Positions 15,558 through 24,103 of a DNA stretch of 64,000 bases are shown one piece after another. The notes below the pieces were generated by a model. The model was not told where the DNA came from and searched no databases. It saw only the letters and a list, made by a program, of their open reading frames with translations. Source of the stretch: Nonomuraea coxensis DSM 45129 (lineage in GTDB: Bacteria > Actinomycetota > Actinomycetes > Streptosporangiales > Streptosporangiaceae); contig NZ_CP068985.1 of assembly GCF_019397265.1 (NCBI RefSeq), positions 4,134,501-4,198,500 of the forward strand. The letters run 5' to 3'. Positions within the stretch are counted from its first letter, which is position 1. Every line of letters begins with the position of its first letter. A program made the translations under genes and the position numbers.

Positions 15558-16934
15558 ATGAACCGCAGGGCGGGCAGGCCCCAGGGCGGCCCTCGCGGCG
15601 GCACCGAGCAGGCGAACGCGCTGGCCGAGTTCCTGCTGGACCTCACGGCCGGGGCGACCGTCCGCGAGCTCGCCGCGCGGTATCACGTGGGCAAGACGCT
15701 CTGGGGCGAGTACCGCGCCGGCGTGAAGATCATCCCGCTGGAGCTGCTGGACCGGCTGGTACGCGACCACACCCCGGACGAGGACACGCACCGGGCGCGG
15801 CTGGCGACCGCCACCCGGCTCCACGCGGCGGCCACGGCCGCCCAACGGGCCCAGCCCGCGCCGGAAGCGGCCCCCGGAGCCACGCCCGACGGGCCCGCGC
15901 CGGAAGCGGCCACCGGAGCCACGCCCGGCGGGCCCGCGCCGGCGGCTTTCGCCGAGCCGGTCGGCGGCCCTCTCGGAGCGGCAGGCGGCGGCCCTCTCAG
16001 GGCGGCCGGCGGGACTCCCGGGGAGGTGGTGCGGCGGCGGCGGTCACGTCCGCTGCTTCTCGCTGCGGCCGGCACCGCGCTCACGCTCCTCGCCGCGCTC
16101 GTCCTGGTGCTCGCCTGGGGCCGGCCCCGCGACGACGCCGTGTACGCCGCCGGACCGGGCGGCGCCGGCGTCTTCCGCTGGGGCGGCACGGACGCGGCCG
16201 GATGGACGAGGATCGGCGACGAGGCCAAGCGCCTCTACGCCGGGCCCGCGGGCGTGTTCGCGACCCGCGCCGACGACCGCCTCTACCGCTACGAGGGCGA
16301 GCCGGGCCGCTGGTCGCCCATCAGCGAGCCGGGCCGCGACTTCGCGGTCAGCGGCGAGCACGTCTTCCGGCTGGCCGCCGACGGCGGGTCCGTGGCCGCG
16401 TGGGACGGCGACGGCATGTCGTGGACCACGATCGGCGGCCCCGCGACACGGCTGTACGGCGGCGCGCCCGGCCTGTTCGCCACGGAGCCGGGAACGGGCT
16501 TCATCCACCGCTACGAGGGCGTCCCCTTCACCTGGAGGCGGATCGGCACGGCGGGCGCCGCGTTCGCGCTCACGGGCGAGGACCTGTACGGCCTCGTCCC
16601 CGACCGGACGCGGGTCAACCGCTGGCGGCCGGAGGACCGGACGGAGCCCTGGCCGATCTGGGCGTACGCGGCCGGCGAGGCGGCGGAGCTCTGGGGCGGC
16701 GGCGCGGGCCTGTTCTCCACGGACGCCTCGCGCTCGCGGCTGCGCGTCCTCGCCGACGCCGACAACGGCGTCGCCGACCAGGCGTGGCGGGACATCGGCC
16801 CGGCCGGCGCGGAGATGGCGGTCGGCGGGCGGGCGGTGTACGTCCTGACCGGGGACCGCTTGCGGATCCTGCGCTGGTCGGACGGCGCCTGGCAGGAGAT
16901 CGGCGGTCCCGCCCAGACCCTGGCGGCGGGCTGA
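15558..16934 (+). CDS. HTH / single-span membrane protein with tectonin-like repeats
   Basis: A 458-residue protein from the ATG at 15558. The N-terminus has a helix-turn-helix-like segment (ATVRELAARYHVGKTLWGEYRAG), followed by an Ala/Pro/Gly-rich stretch with a repeated EAxxGATPxGPAP unit. A transmembrane helix (PLLLAAAGTALTLLAALVLVLAW, about residues 160-182) precedes an outside domain of repeats containing WxxIG, RLYxGxxGxF and FxLxGExxY, as in tectonin or beta-propeller lectins. The topology suggests a membrane-anchored sensor that couples an external ligand to a cytoplasmic DNA-binding-like part. Its ligand is unknown. It converges with the DNA alkylation repair gene, 8 bp away. Confidence 0.75.
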   Translation: MNRRAGRPQGGPRGGTEQANALAEFLLDLTAGATVRELAARYHVGKTLWGEYRAGVKIIPLELLDRLVRDHTPDEDTHRARLATATRLHAAATAAQRAQPAPEAAPGATPDGPAPEAATGATPGGPAPAAFAEPVGGPLGAAGGGPLRAAGGTPGEVVRRRRSRPLLLAAAGTALTLLAALVLVLAWGRPRDDAVYAAGPGGAGVFRWGGTDAAGWTRIGDEAKRLYAGPAGVFATRADDRLYRYEGEPGRWSPISEPGRDFAVSGEHVFRLAADGGSVAAWDGDGMSWTTIGGPATRLYGGAPGLFATEPGTGFIHRYEGVPFTWRRIGTAGAAFALTGEDLYGLVPDRTRVNRWRPEDRTEPWPIWAYAAGEAAELWGGGAGLFSTDASRSRLRVLADADNGVADQAWRDIGPAGAEMAVGGRAVYVLTGDRLRILRWSDGAWQEIGGPAQTLAAG

Positions 16935-16942
16935 GACCCGCC

Positions 16943-17620
16943 CTACTTCTGGTGCTGCCGGCGCACCATCGCCGCGATCCAGACGGGCGCGTAGGGGGAC
17001 GTGCAGCCCGGCGAGGTCGGATAGTCCTTGAGCACTTCCAGGCGCTCGCCGATCTCGACGGCGCGGGCGCGGTGCTCGGGATGCTCGATGCCGATCTGCG
17101 CCAGGCAGGTGTTCATGGCCCACTGCAGGCGGTCGGGGGCGGCCTTCATCCCGGACTCGATGACGTCGAGCAGCTCGGCGAGGTCGAGCCCGCCGGGTCT
17201 CTTCGCCACGCGTTCGGCGGTCAGCGCCCAGCCGGCGCTCGCGACCACCGGGTCCGGGTCGGCGGACCAGGCCACGCGCAGCTCCTCGGCGTGCGGGCTC
17301 TTCTTCACCACGTAGTTGACCAGCCAGTCGTGCACCTTGGGGGCGCCCGCCTCGCGGATCATGGCGTCCAGCTCGTCGCGCCCGAACGCCTTCGGCCGGC
17401 AGATCAGGAGCGCCAGCAGCCGGGCCGCGGTGTCGCCGGTCTCCCAGAGCCGGCGCGCGAGGTCCTGCTGCGTCCTCAGCCGTTTGGCGAGGGCACGCAG
17501 CTGGCCGAGGTTGACGCCGTGATCGTCACCGTGCCGCGCGTTCACCGCGCGGATCTTCGGGTCCTCCATCGCGGACAGTTCGGCCATCACCTCGGCCACC
17601 GTCACTTCGGCCACCGTCAT
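16943..17620 (-). CDS. DNA alkylation repair protein (AlkD-like)
   Basis: A 225-residue all-helical protein of the DNA alkylation repair family, made of HEAT-like repeats (ARLLALLICRPKAF, VHDWLVNYVVKKSPH, WAMNTCLAQIGIEHPEHRARAVEIGERL). AlkD-type glycosylases remove cationic N3 and N7 alkylated bases without base flipping. The ATG at 17620 is preferred because a CAGGAGA site lies just upstream; a longer in-frame start at 17662 lacks one. The N-terminus has a short duplication (TVAEVTVAEV). The gene sits alone between lsr2 and a convergent gene. Catalytic residues cannot be assigned without an alignment. Confidence 0.8.
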   Translation of the reverse strand: MTVAEVTVAEVMAELSAMEDPKIRAVNARHGDDHGVNLGQLRALAKRLRTQQDLARRLWETGDTAARLLALLICRPKAFGRDELDAMIREAGAPKVHDWLVNYVVKKSPHAEELRVAWSADPDPVVASAGWALTAERVAKRPGGLDLAELLDVIESGMKAAPDRLQWAMNTCLAQIGIEHPEHRARAVEIGERLEVLKDYPTSPGCTSPYAPVWIAAMVRRQHQK

Positions 17621-17687
17621 CCCGGTCTCCTGTCGTTTCGGCACCAAATCTTGGCTCTTCACAAAAAGCGCGGCAGTTTCGATGGTG

Positions 17688-17721
17688 ACCCTCGCCGGGA
17701 CCGGGGCGTCGCGGCGAGGGT
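17688..17721 (-). terminator. Hairpin downstream of lsr2
   Basis: ACCCTCGCC (17688-17696) and GGCGAGGGT (17713-17721) form a perfect 9-bp stem about 40 bp after the lsr2 stop and before the next leftward gene. There is no T-run, so its role as terminator is inferred from position. Confidence 0.5.
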
Positions 17722-17762
17722 GCGGACACTGATACAGGAGTGGCCGGCAAATGCGTTACTTC

Positions 17763-18101
17763 TTAATGCGCGGCCTCGTACTGCTTGATCAGCGTCGCGG
17801 CAATCCGGCCCCGCTCGCTCACGGGCAGGCCCTGCGCCTTGGCCCACTTCCGGATCTCCGTGGCCTTCTCCCTGCCCACCTCACGGGCCGAACCGGCGCC
17901 TCCGCGCCGGCCGCGCTCCTTGGTCGCGCGGACCGCGCGCGCCTTGGTGATGAAGGGAGCCAGAGCCTTCTCCAATTTCTCTCTGTTCTCGCCGGACAGG
18001 TCGATCTCGTAGGCGGTGCCGTCGAGAGCGAACCGCGTGGTGCCCTCCGCCTCACTGCCGTCGATGTCGTCGAGAAAAGATTCCACGATGCGCTTCGCCA
18101 T
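17763..18101 (-). CDS. lsr2: Lsr2 nucleoid-associated protein
   Basis: A 112-residue protein starting MAKRIVESFLDDIDGS at the ATG at 18101. It has the Lsr2 N-terminal dimerisation domain (TTRFALDGTAYEIDLSGENREKLEKALAPFI) and the C-terminal AT-rich DNA-binding domain (IRKWAKAQGLPVSERGRIAATLIKQYEAA), whose RGR acts as an AT-hook-like minor groove binder. Lsr2 is the actinobacterial H-NS analogue that bridges DNA and silences horizontally acquired AT-rich genes. Length and both domains are complete. Members of this family exist as multiple paralogues in filamentous actinomycetes, so this may not be the only copy. Confidence 0.95.
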   Translation of the reverse strand: MAKRIVESFLDDIDGSEAEGTTRFALDGTAYEIDLSGENREKLEKALAPFITKARAVRATKERGRRGGAGSAREVGREKATEIRKWAKAQGLPVSERGRIAATLIKQYEAAH

Positions 18102-18600
18102 AAGTTGCTCCAAACCCCGATGTTGCCTGCGGATACTGTAGTCCCCTTCAGAGACCCACGCATCCTCACAAATGCCATGTCGCGAATAGCGGGCCATGTC
18201 CTCACCGCCCGCCGACCGGCGCTTTGACGCGGCCCGCCCTTGGCCCACGGCCTTCGGCGTCGCGCGAGTTCCGGCCCGCAAGCCGCGTTGATTCGCCTTT
18301 CCCCGTCATTCCCGGCCGTTGAGCCGCGGCTCAGGACGGGGGCCGGACCAAGACCGGAAGGGCCGTCATGACCAGGCGAAAGACGCGGTCCGCCGGCGGC
18401 CCGGCCGGAAGCCCGCGTCCGCGCCGGTCCGGCGCGCGGGTCACACCTGGCCGGGGTATGCGGGAATCCGGGCTTGTCGCGGGCCGCGCGCCCGTACGGA
18501 TCCAGGAAGGCGCGGCTGTTTCGGCGTCAAGGGGCACCGGAGGCAATGCCGTCCCGTTTCTGCCGAATCCGGAATTGAATCGGACTTCAAGACCCGCGCG
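18102..18600. other. 499-bp interval with no convincing gene
   Basis: It holds the lsr2 upstream region, where an AT-richer stretch at 18130-18180 is a likely promoter area, and a 12-bp palindrome GAGCCGCGGCTC at 18321-18332. An open frame on the plus strand from 18368 runs across it, but it is rich in Arg, Pro and Ser, has no family features, and overlaps the real gene on the other strand. Confidence 0.5.
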
Positions 18601-19611
18601 TCACCCCGTATCCGCGTTCTCGCCCCTTCCCGCCTCAAAGATCAGGAAGACCGCGCACGACACCAGCGCCCAGGCGGCCAGCACGAGGAACGGCATGAGC
18701 CGCTGATGCCCGCCGAAGTAGACGGCGGTGTGCTGGGCGTTGACCGAGGCCCCCGGCGGCAGCCAGCGCCCGATCAGGCCCAGCGGCGACGGCAGCAGCG
18801 GCCAGGACACCGCCCCGCCCGAGGAGGGGTTGCCGAGCAGCACCATCAGCCCCCACGTGGGCACCATCGCCCAGCGCCCGATGAGCGTGTGGAACATGGT
18901 GAACAACATCCCCGACGCGAACATGGTCAGCGCCAGGATGAACCAGGACTCCGGCACCGGCAGCCGGACCGCGCCGAGCACCCAGTCGACGGCGGCCACG
19001 ATGGCGAGCGCCCCCAGCGCCGCGTACGCCGCCGTGAACGCGACCCGCTCCCACGGGGCCAGCCCGCTCGCGTGGGCGTTGAGCTGGACGGCCCCGACGA
19101 AGCCGATGACCACGGACGCGAGCGTGATGTAGAACAGCGCCAGCCCGCGCGGATCGCCCCGCTGCAGCGGCTTCAGGTCCCGGATGGTCAGCCGCACGCC
19201 GATCTGCCGGGCCACCGCGGGCGCGGCCTCGGTGAGCAGCTGCGCCACCGACGCGCCCGAGGCGCTCGACGTGTAGAGGGTCACGTCGTCCCCGCGCACC
19301 ACGAGGACGCCGAAGACGCGCTGTGCCTCGACCGCCTGCAGGGCCTGCTCGAAGCCGGGCTCGAAGGACAGGGCGAGCGAGGCGTTCAGCCGCTTCTCCA
19401 GGCCGGCGGCGAAGGCCGTGCCGCGTACGGTCTGATGGCTGACCCCCACCACCGCGACCGGCACCCGGTGCGGGGTCGGGTCGGCCATGGCGTAGGTGTA
19501 GGACCCGGCGAACAGTCCCGCCGCGGCAGCGAGCATCAGCGCGAGCACGGTCGCGGGAAGAAACCGTGATTCCTTGAATTCCGCCCACCGGCGGCTCGTC
19601 CGGTCGCGCAT
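18601..19611 (-). CDS. Membrane protein, ABC-2/YhgE-like permease
   Basis: A 336-residue integral membrane protein. An N-terminal helix (ATVLALMLAAAAGLFAGSYTYAM) is followed by a long outside domain of about 120 residues and then five or six helices (LALFYITLASVVIGFVGAVQL, YAALGALAIVAAVDWVLGAV, FILALTMFASGMLFTMFHTLIG, LMVLLGNPSSGGAVSWPLLP, FLVLAAWALVSCAVFLIF). This layout matches the YhgE/Pip or ABC-2-type permease group, and LGNPSSGG is typical of that group. No ATPase lies beside it. The substrate is unknown; relatives are involved in export or envelope functions. Confidence 0.75.
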   Translation of the reverse strand: MRDRTSRRWAEFKESRFLPATVLALMLAAAAGLFAGSYTYAMADPTPHRVPVAVVGVSHQTVRGTAFAAGLEKRLNASLALSFEPGFEQALQAVEAQRVFGVLVVRGDDVTLYTSSASGASVAQLLTEAAPAVARQIGVRLTIRDLKPLQRGDPRGLALFYITLASVVIGFVGAVQLNAHASGLAPWERVAFTAAYAALGALAIVAAVDWVLGAVRLPVPESWFILALTMFASGMLFTMFHTLIGRWAMVPTWGLMVLLGNPSSGGAVSWPLLPSPLGLIGRWLPPGASVNAQHTAVYFGGHQRLMPFLVLAAWALVSCAVFLIFEAGRGENADTG

Positions 19612-19713
19612 GCGCTCACGCTAGGCACGCGGCCGCGGCCGGCCCGTCCGCCGACACGCGGTTCTGGGTGCCCTTCACCTGATCTTCTCCCGGACGTTAG
19701 GGTCGGGAGTCCT

Positions 19714-21048
19714 ATGCACGGGTTACCGGAGTTGACGGAGTCCGACCCCTCGCACCTCGGGGAGCACGCGCTCGCCGGGGTGCTGCGCCGGACGCGGTGG
19801 TCGGTCGTCTACCTGGGGCGCTCGGCGGCAGGGCCGGTGGCGATCGAGCTGCTGCCGCCCGGCCACGTCGAGAGCCGGCGCGCGCTGGCCGCGGCGGCGG
19901 AGCGGGTGACGGAGCCGTCCGTCGCGCGGGTGCTCGGCTCCGGCCTGTACGGCGACCGCCTCTACGTGGTCGCCGAGCACGTCGAGGGCGTGCCGCTGGC
20001 GGAGCTGATCCGCCGCGAGGGCCCGCGTGACGCCGCCTGGCTCCACCGGTTGGCGGCCGCGACGGCGGGCGCGCTGGCGGCGATGCACGAGGCGGGCGTC
20101 ACGCACCTGGGCCTCGGGCCGGACGCCGTGGTGCTCGGCCCCGAGGGGCCGAAGGTGACCGGTTTCGGCGTGCACCGGCATCCGGATCCGGAGGCCGTGC
20201 CCGCCTTCCTGGCCCCTGAGCAGGTGGCGGGGCATCCGGCGGGGCCGCCGGCCGACCTGTTCTCCTGGGCCGCGACGATGGCGTACGCGGCGACCGGCGT
20301 CCCCCCGTTCGGCGCGGACGCCGCGCAGGCCGTCGCCCACCGGGTCCTGAACGTCCCCGCGGACCTGTCGCCGCTCCCCGAGCCGCTGCGGGCCGTCGTC
20401 GACCGGTGCCTCGCCAAGCAGCCCGACCACCGGCTGACCGCCCGGCAGGCGCTGGCGTCCCTGCACGGAGACCGACCCCAGCCCACCGCCGCGCCCCAGC
20501 CCTTCTACGGGCCGACGCCCGTCCACGGGCCTTCCCCCGCACCTGCCGCGCGTGGGTTCGGGCTGGTGGCGGGGCTGGTGACAGGGGTCGTGGCCGTGCT
20601 CGTGGTGGCCGCTGTCGCCGCGTACCTCCTGCTGGGCCGGGCGGCGCCGGAGCCGGCGGTGGTCGCCACCGCGGCCCCCAGCGCCGAGGCCGAGACGGCG
20701 ACGCGGGCGTCGGTGGCCGGGCGGTGGGCCGGCACCTATGTGTGCAACCAGGGCAAAACCACGCTCCGGCTCATCATCACCGAGAAGTCCCCGGGCGAGC
20801 TGACGGCCGTCTTCGCCTTCACGGCCCACGCCGGCAACCCCGGCGTCCCCCCGGGCTCGTTCGCCATGACCGGGCGGCTGGACGGCCGGACCCTGCGGCT
20901 GGACGGCGAGCGCTGGATCGACCGGCCGGGCGAGTACCTCATGGTCGGCCTCCGCGCGGATCTCACCGATGACCGTCCCGCCACGATCAGCGGCACGGTC
21001 ATCGGCGGAGGGTGCACCACCTTCGAGATTTCCCGTCAAAACCAGTAG
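19714..21048 (+). CDS. Membrane-anchored pseudokinase (Ser/Thr kinase family)
   Basis: A 444-residue protein with an N-terminal kinase fold (residues 15-255), a proline-rich juxtamembrane stretch, one transmembrane helix (GLVAGLVTGVVAVLVVAAVAAYLLLG, about 285-310) and an outside beta-rich domain (residues 330-444: GRWAGTYVCNQGKTTLRLII ... GGGCTTFEI). The fold is clear from APEQ and the C-lobe helices, but the catalytic residues are gone: the Lys of VAxK is Glu (VAIE, E45), HRD reads HLG (131-133) and DFG reads GFG (150-152). It is therefore probably an inactive scaffold or sensor. The outside domain has two Cys that could pair. Confidence 0.82.
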   Translation: MHGLPELTESDPSHLGEHALAGVLRRTRWSVVYLGRSAAGPVAIELLPPGHVESRRALAAAAERVTEPSVARVLGSGLYGDRLYVVAEHVEGVPLAELIRREGPRDAAWLHRLAAATAGALAAMHEAGVTHLGLGPDAVVLGPEGPKVTGFGVHRHPDPEAVPAFLAPEQVAGHPAGPPADLFSWAATMAYAATGVPPFGADAAQAVAHRVLNVPADLSPLPEPLRAVVDRCLAKQPDHRLTARQALASLHGDRPQPTAAPQPFYGPTPVHGPSPAPAARGFGLVAGLVTGVVAVLVVAAVAAYLLLGRAAPEPAVVATAAPSAEAETATRASVAGRWAGTYVCNQGKTTLRLIITEKSPGELTAVFAFTAHAGNPGVPPGSFAMTGRLDGRTLRLDGERWIDRPGEYLMVGLRADLTDDRPATISGTVIGGGCTTFEISRQNQ

Positions 21049-21090
21049 GGAATATTGACTTATCCGGAATGTCGGCTTAGCGTCGGACGT

Positions 21091-21165
21091 ATGACGCAGG
21101 GTCTCCTCCTGACCAAGCGCTCCCACGTGGACTTCTGCCACGTCGCCAGCGCCCAGTGTCGCTGA
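21091..21165 (+). CDS. Cys-Arg leader peptide of sulfur operon (24 aa)
   Basis: A 24-codon frame, MTQGLLLTKRSHVDFCHVASAQCR, ends in TGA at 21163-21165. It matches the actinobacterial putative leader peptide pattern (LxxRxHVDLxRxAxxxCR) found before sulfur assimilation genes, with two Cys codons and a C-terminal Cys-Arg. Translation stalling when Cys is scarce would switch downstream expression on. It lies 155 bp before the flavin reductase start, with a GC-rich hairpin between. Confidence 0.8.
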   Translation: MTQGLLLTKRSHVDFCHVASAQCR

Positions 21166-21181
21166 TCACGGTTCAAGGGCC

Positions 21182-21203
21182 GGCGGGCCCGTAGCAGCCC
21201 GCC
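21182..21203 (+). promoter_or_regulatory. Attenuator-like hairpin after leader peptide
   Basis: GGCGGG (21182-21187) pairs with CCCGCC (21198-21203) around a 10-nt loop, 16 bp after the leader peptide stop, with a T-containing stretch after it. This is a candidate terminator arm of a cysteine-responsive attenuator. Confidence 0.45.
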
Positions 21204-21320
21204 CTGTCTTGATGTTCCCGGCGTGGCCGCCGCAGCCCGCGCCGCCGATCCAGGTCCACGCCGCGCGTCCCGGACGATCCCGGGACGGCGCGAGCATGCC
21301 GTACGTCGTGAGGATCTCTC

Positions 21321-21854
21321 GTGATCATCTCTCCAGTCAGCCTCCCCCACCTCCAGTCCGGCCTCGCCGTCACCTCCGACCTCTTCCGCCGCGCCCTCGC
21401 CGCCCACGCGAGCGGCGTCGTCGTCATCACCGCCCAGCACGCGGGCCGGCCCGCCGGGCTGACCGCCACCTCCTTCTCCTCCGTCAGCCTCGAACCGCCC
21501 CTCGTCTCCTTCTACGTGGACCGTTCCTCCACCACCTGGCCGTCGCTGCGCGCCGCCGACCACTTCGCCGTCAACGTGCTGGCCCACGACCAGGCCGACC
21601 TCGCCGCCCGCTTCGCCAGCAGGGGCGTCGACCGCTTCGCCGAGCCGACCCGCTGGCGTCCCGGCCCCCTCGGCGCGCCGCTGCTCCAGGACGTCTCCGC
21701 GCACCTGGTGTGCCTGCCGTACGAGACGGCCGAGGTCGGCGACCACATCCTCGTCGTCGGGCTCGTCGTCGAGGCCGACCCTCAGGGCCCCGGCCGCCCG
21801 CTGCTCTACCACCAGGGCCGCTTCGGCCGCTTCCTCGCCCACCCCGAATCCTGA
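21321..21854 (+). CDS. Flavin reductase (HpaC-like)
   Basis: A 177-residue NAD(P)H:flavin oxidoreductase of the flavin_reduct family, read from GTG at 21321 with GAGGATC upstream. Typical pieces are GVVVITAQHAGRPAGLTATSFSSVSLEPPLVSFYV and FAVNVLAHDQADLAARFAS (flavin-binding face). It would supply reduced FMN to the four downstream luciferase-like monooxygenases, which need free FMNH2. It is the first structural gene of the operon after the leader peptide, with 15 bp to the next gene. Confidence 0.88.
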   Translation: MIISPVSLPHLQSGLAVTSDLFRRALAAHASGVVVITAQHAGRPAGLTATSFSSVSLEPPLVSFYVDRSSTTWPSLRAADHFAVNVLAHDQADLAARFASRGVDRFAEPTRWRPGPLGAPLLQDVSAHLVCLPYETAEVGDHILVVGLVVEADPQGPGRPLLYHQGRFGRFLAHPES

Positions 21855-21869
21855 CCTGGAGCGCCTTCC

Positions 21870-22784
21870 GTGACCACCGTCCGCACCCGTCCGCCGGCGT
21901 ACGCGAGCCCCGTCGACCACGTCGCCTACGGCCACTACGGCTCCGGCCGCCTGCATCTCTCCCCGGACTGGAACCGCCCGCTCTACCCCTTCCAGAGCCG
22001 CGTCACCGCCGACGGCTCCAGCGGCTTCCGCGCCGAGCCCGGCCGCTACCACCTCTACGTCGCCTGGGTCTGCCCGTACGCCCACCGCGCCGCGATCGTC
22101 CGCAGGCTCAAGGGCCTGGAGGACGTCGTCTCCCTGTCGTACGTGGACGACGAGCGCGACGGCCGCGGCTGGGCCTTCCGCGAGCGCCGCGGCCCCGACC
22201 CGGTCAACGGCTTCACCCTGCTGGAGCAGGCCTACGACGTCACCGAGAAGGGGTACGGCGGCCACATCTCCGTCCCCGTCCTGTGGGACCGGCACACCGG
22301 CCGCATCGTCAGCAACCACTTCCCCGACATCACCCTCGACCTGGCCACCCAGTTCGAGCGGTGGGCCGGCGCCTCGATCGACCTCTACCCGGAGGCCCTG
22401 CGCCCCGAGATCAACACGCTGAACGCCTGGATCTACCACGACGTCAACGCGGGCGTGGCCCGCGTGGCCCGCGCCGCCACCGGGGACGCGCGCGAGCGGG
22501 AGCGCCACCGCGTCGTGGCCGCGCTGGAACGCCTCGACGAGCGCCTGGCCGAGCGCCGCTACCTCACCGGCGACGCGATCACCGAGGCCGACGTGCGGCT
22601 GTGGGTGACGCTGGCCAGGTTCGACGCCGAGCACAACCGCGGGCATCTGATCAGCGAGCGCGAGCTGTCCGACTTCGAGCACCTGTGGCCCTACGCCCGC
22701 GACCTCTACCGCCTGCCCGCCTTCAGGGAGACGACCGAGGGCCTGCCCGCCGCCTGGGACGCCCCCGAGGGACGGCGGCGATGA
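21870..22784 (+). CDS. Glutathione S-transferase-like (glutathionyl-hydroquinone reductase type)
   Basis: A 304-residue protein read from GTG at 21870 (GGAG upstream). The N-terminal thioredoxin-like domain has the active-site CPYAHR (Cys nucleophile) and ISVPVLWDRHTGRIVSN, and the C-terminal helical domain has RYLTGDAITEADVRLWVTLARFD. This is the ECM4/YqjG (Xi-class) pattern of reductases that remove thiols from conjugates. Actinobacteria usually use mycothiol, so the co-substrate here may not be glutathione. In this operon it could cleave or process an organosulfur conjugate. Its stop overlaps the next ATG by 4 bp. Confidence 0.85.
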   Translation: MTTVRTRPPAYASPVDHVAYGHYGSGRLHLSPDWNRPLYPFQSRVTADGSSGFRAEPGRYHLYVAWVCPYAHRAAIVRRLKGLEDVVSLSYVDDERDGRGWAFRERRGPDPVNGFTLLEQAYDVTEKGYGGHISVPVLWDRHTGRIVSNHFPDITLDLATQFERWAGASIDLYPEALRPEINTLNAWIYHDVNAGVARVARAATGDARERERHRVVAALERLDERLAERRYLTGDAITEADVRLWVTLARFDAEHNRGHLISERELSDFEHLWPYARDLYRLPAFRETTEGLPAAWDAPEGRRR

Positions 22785-24103
22785 GCCGCAGGCGCGTGCA
22801 CCTGGCCGCGCACTTCCCCGGCGTCAACAACACCACCGTCTGGGCCGACCCCCGCTCCGGCAGCCAGATCGACTTCGCCTCCTTCGCCCACCTGGCGAGG
22901 ACCGCCGAGCGCGGCACGTTCGACTTCTTCTTCCTCGCCGAAGGGCTGCGGCTGCGCGAGCTGAAGGGGCGCATCCACGACCTCGACGTGGCCGGACGGC
23001 CGGAGTCGCTCACCGTGCTCAGCGCGCTGGCCGCGGTGACGGAGCGGCTCGGCCTCGCCGGCACGGTCAACGCCACCTTCAACGAGCCGTACGAGCTGGC
23101 CCGCCGCCTGGCCACGCTCGACCACCTCAGCGAGGGCCGGGCCGCCTGGAACGTGGTCACCACCTCCGACGCCTTCACCGGCGAGAACTTCCGCCGCGGC
23201 GGCTACCTCGACCGGGCCGACCGCTACCGGCGGGCCGCCGAGTTCGTCCGGCTCGCCGGCGAGCTGTGGGACTCCTGGGCGCCGGACGCCGTCGCCGCCG
23301 ACCGCGCGGCGGGCCGGTTCCTCCGTGACGCGGGCGCCGTGGGCGAGGTGCGCTTCCACGGCGAGCACTTCGACGTCGAGGGCCGCTCCACCGTGCCGCG
23401 CTCCCCGCAGGGCCGGCCGGTGATCATCCAGGCGGGCGACTCCGACGAGGGCAGGGAGTTCGCCGCCGCCCACGCCGACGTGATCTTCACCCCGCACGGG
23501 TCGCTGGAGGACGGCCGCCGCTTCTACGCCGACGTCAAGCGCCGGCTGTCCCGCTACGGCCGCCGGCCCGACCAGCTCAAGATCATGCCGGGGGCGACGT
23601 TCGCGCTCGGCGACACCGAGGAGGAGGCCGCCGCGAACGCCGCCGCCGTCCGCCGGGCCCAGGTCGGGCCGCAGACCGCGATCGCGTTCCTGGAGCAGGT
23701 GTGGGGGCGCGACATGTCGGCGTACGACCCGGAGGGGCCGCTGCCGGACGTCGAGCCCGACCTGTCCGAGGGCGTCTCCCAGGGCCAGGTGGCGATCAAG
23801 GACCGCGCCGCCGTGGCCGCCAAGTGGCGGGCCCTCGCCGAGGAGAAGCACCTGTCGATCCGCGAGCTGGTCATCGAGGTCACCGGACGGCAGACGTTCG
23901 TCGGCACGCCGGAGTCGGTGGCCCGGCGGATCGACGAGCACGTGCAGGCCGAGGCGGCCGACGGGTTCATCCTCGTGCCGCACCTGACGCCCGGCGGCCT
24001 GGACGACTTCGTGGACCGGGTGGTGCCGATCCTGCGCGAACGCGGCGCGTTCCGTACCCACTACACCGGCTCCACCCTGCGCGAACACCTGGAGCTCACA
24101 TGA
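22781..24103 (+). CDS. NtaA/SnaA/DszA-type FMN-dependent monooxygenase
   Basis: A 440-residue luciferase-like monooxygenase. It begins VHLAAHFPGVNNTTVWADP and carries LATLDHLSEGRAAWNVVTTSDAFTGENFRR and PQGRPVIIQAGDSDEGREFAA, hallmarks of the NtaA/SnaA/SoxA(DszA) branch that oxidises nitrilotriacetate, pristinamycin, dibenzothiophene sulfone or small sulfones with FMNH2 and oxygen. The sulfur-linked leader peptide favours a carbon-sulfur substrate. The start overlaps the previous stop (ATGA), and the stop overlaps the next ATG. Confidence 0.9.
   Translation: MSRRRVHLAAHFPGVNNTTVWADPRSGSQIDFASFAHLARTAERGTFDFFFLAEGLRLRELKGRIHDLDVAGRPESLTVLSALAAVTERLGLAGTVNATFNEPYELARRLATLDHLSEGRAAWNVVTTSDAFTGENFRRGGYLDRADRYRRAAEFVRLAGELWDSWAPDAVAADRAAGRFLRDAGAVGEVRFHGEHFDVEGRSTVPRSPQGRPVIIQAGDSDEGREFAAAHADVIFTPHGSLEDGRRFYADVKRRLSRYGRRPDQLKIMPGATFALGDTEEEAAANAAAVRRAQVGPQTAIAFLEQVWGRDMSAYDPEGPLPDVEPDLSEGVSQGQVAIKDRAAVAAKWRALAEEKHLSIRELVIEVTGRQTFVGTPESVARRIDEHVQAEAADGFILVPHLTPGGLDDFVDRVVPILRERGAFRTHYTGSTLREHLELT

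Noticed and set aside
18368..18706. 112-codon frame in the gap before the membrane protein gene
   Set aside because: Low-complexity Arg/Ser/Pro sequence, overlaps the real minus-strand gene, no ribosome site.
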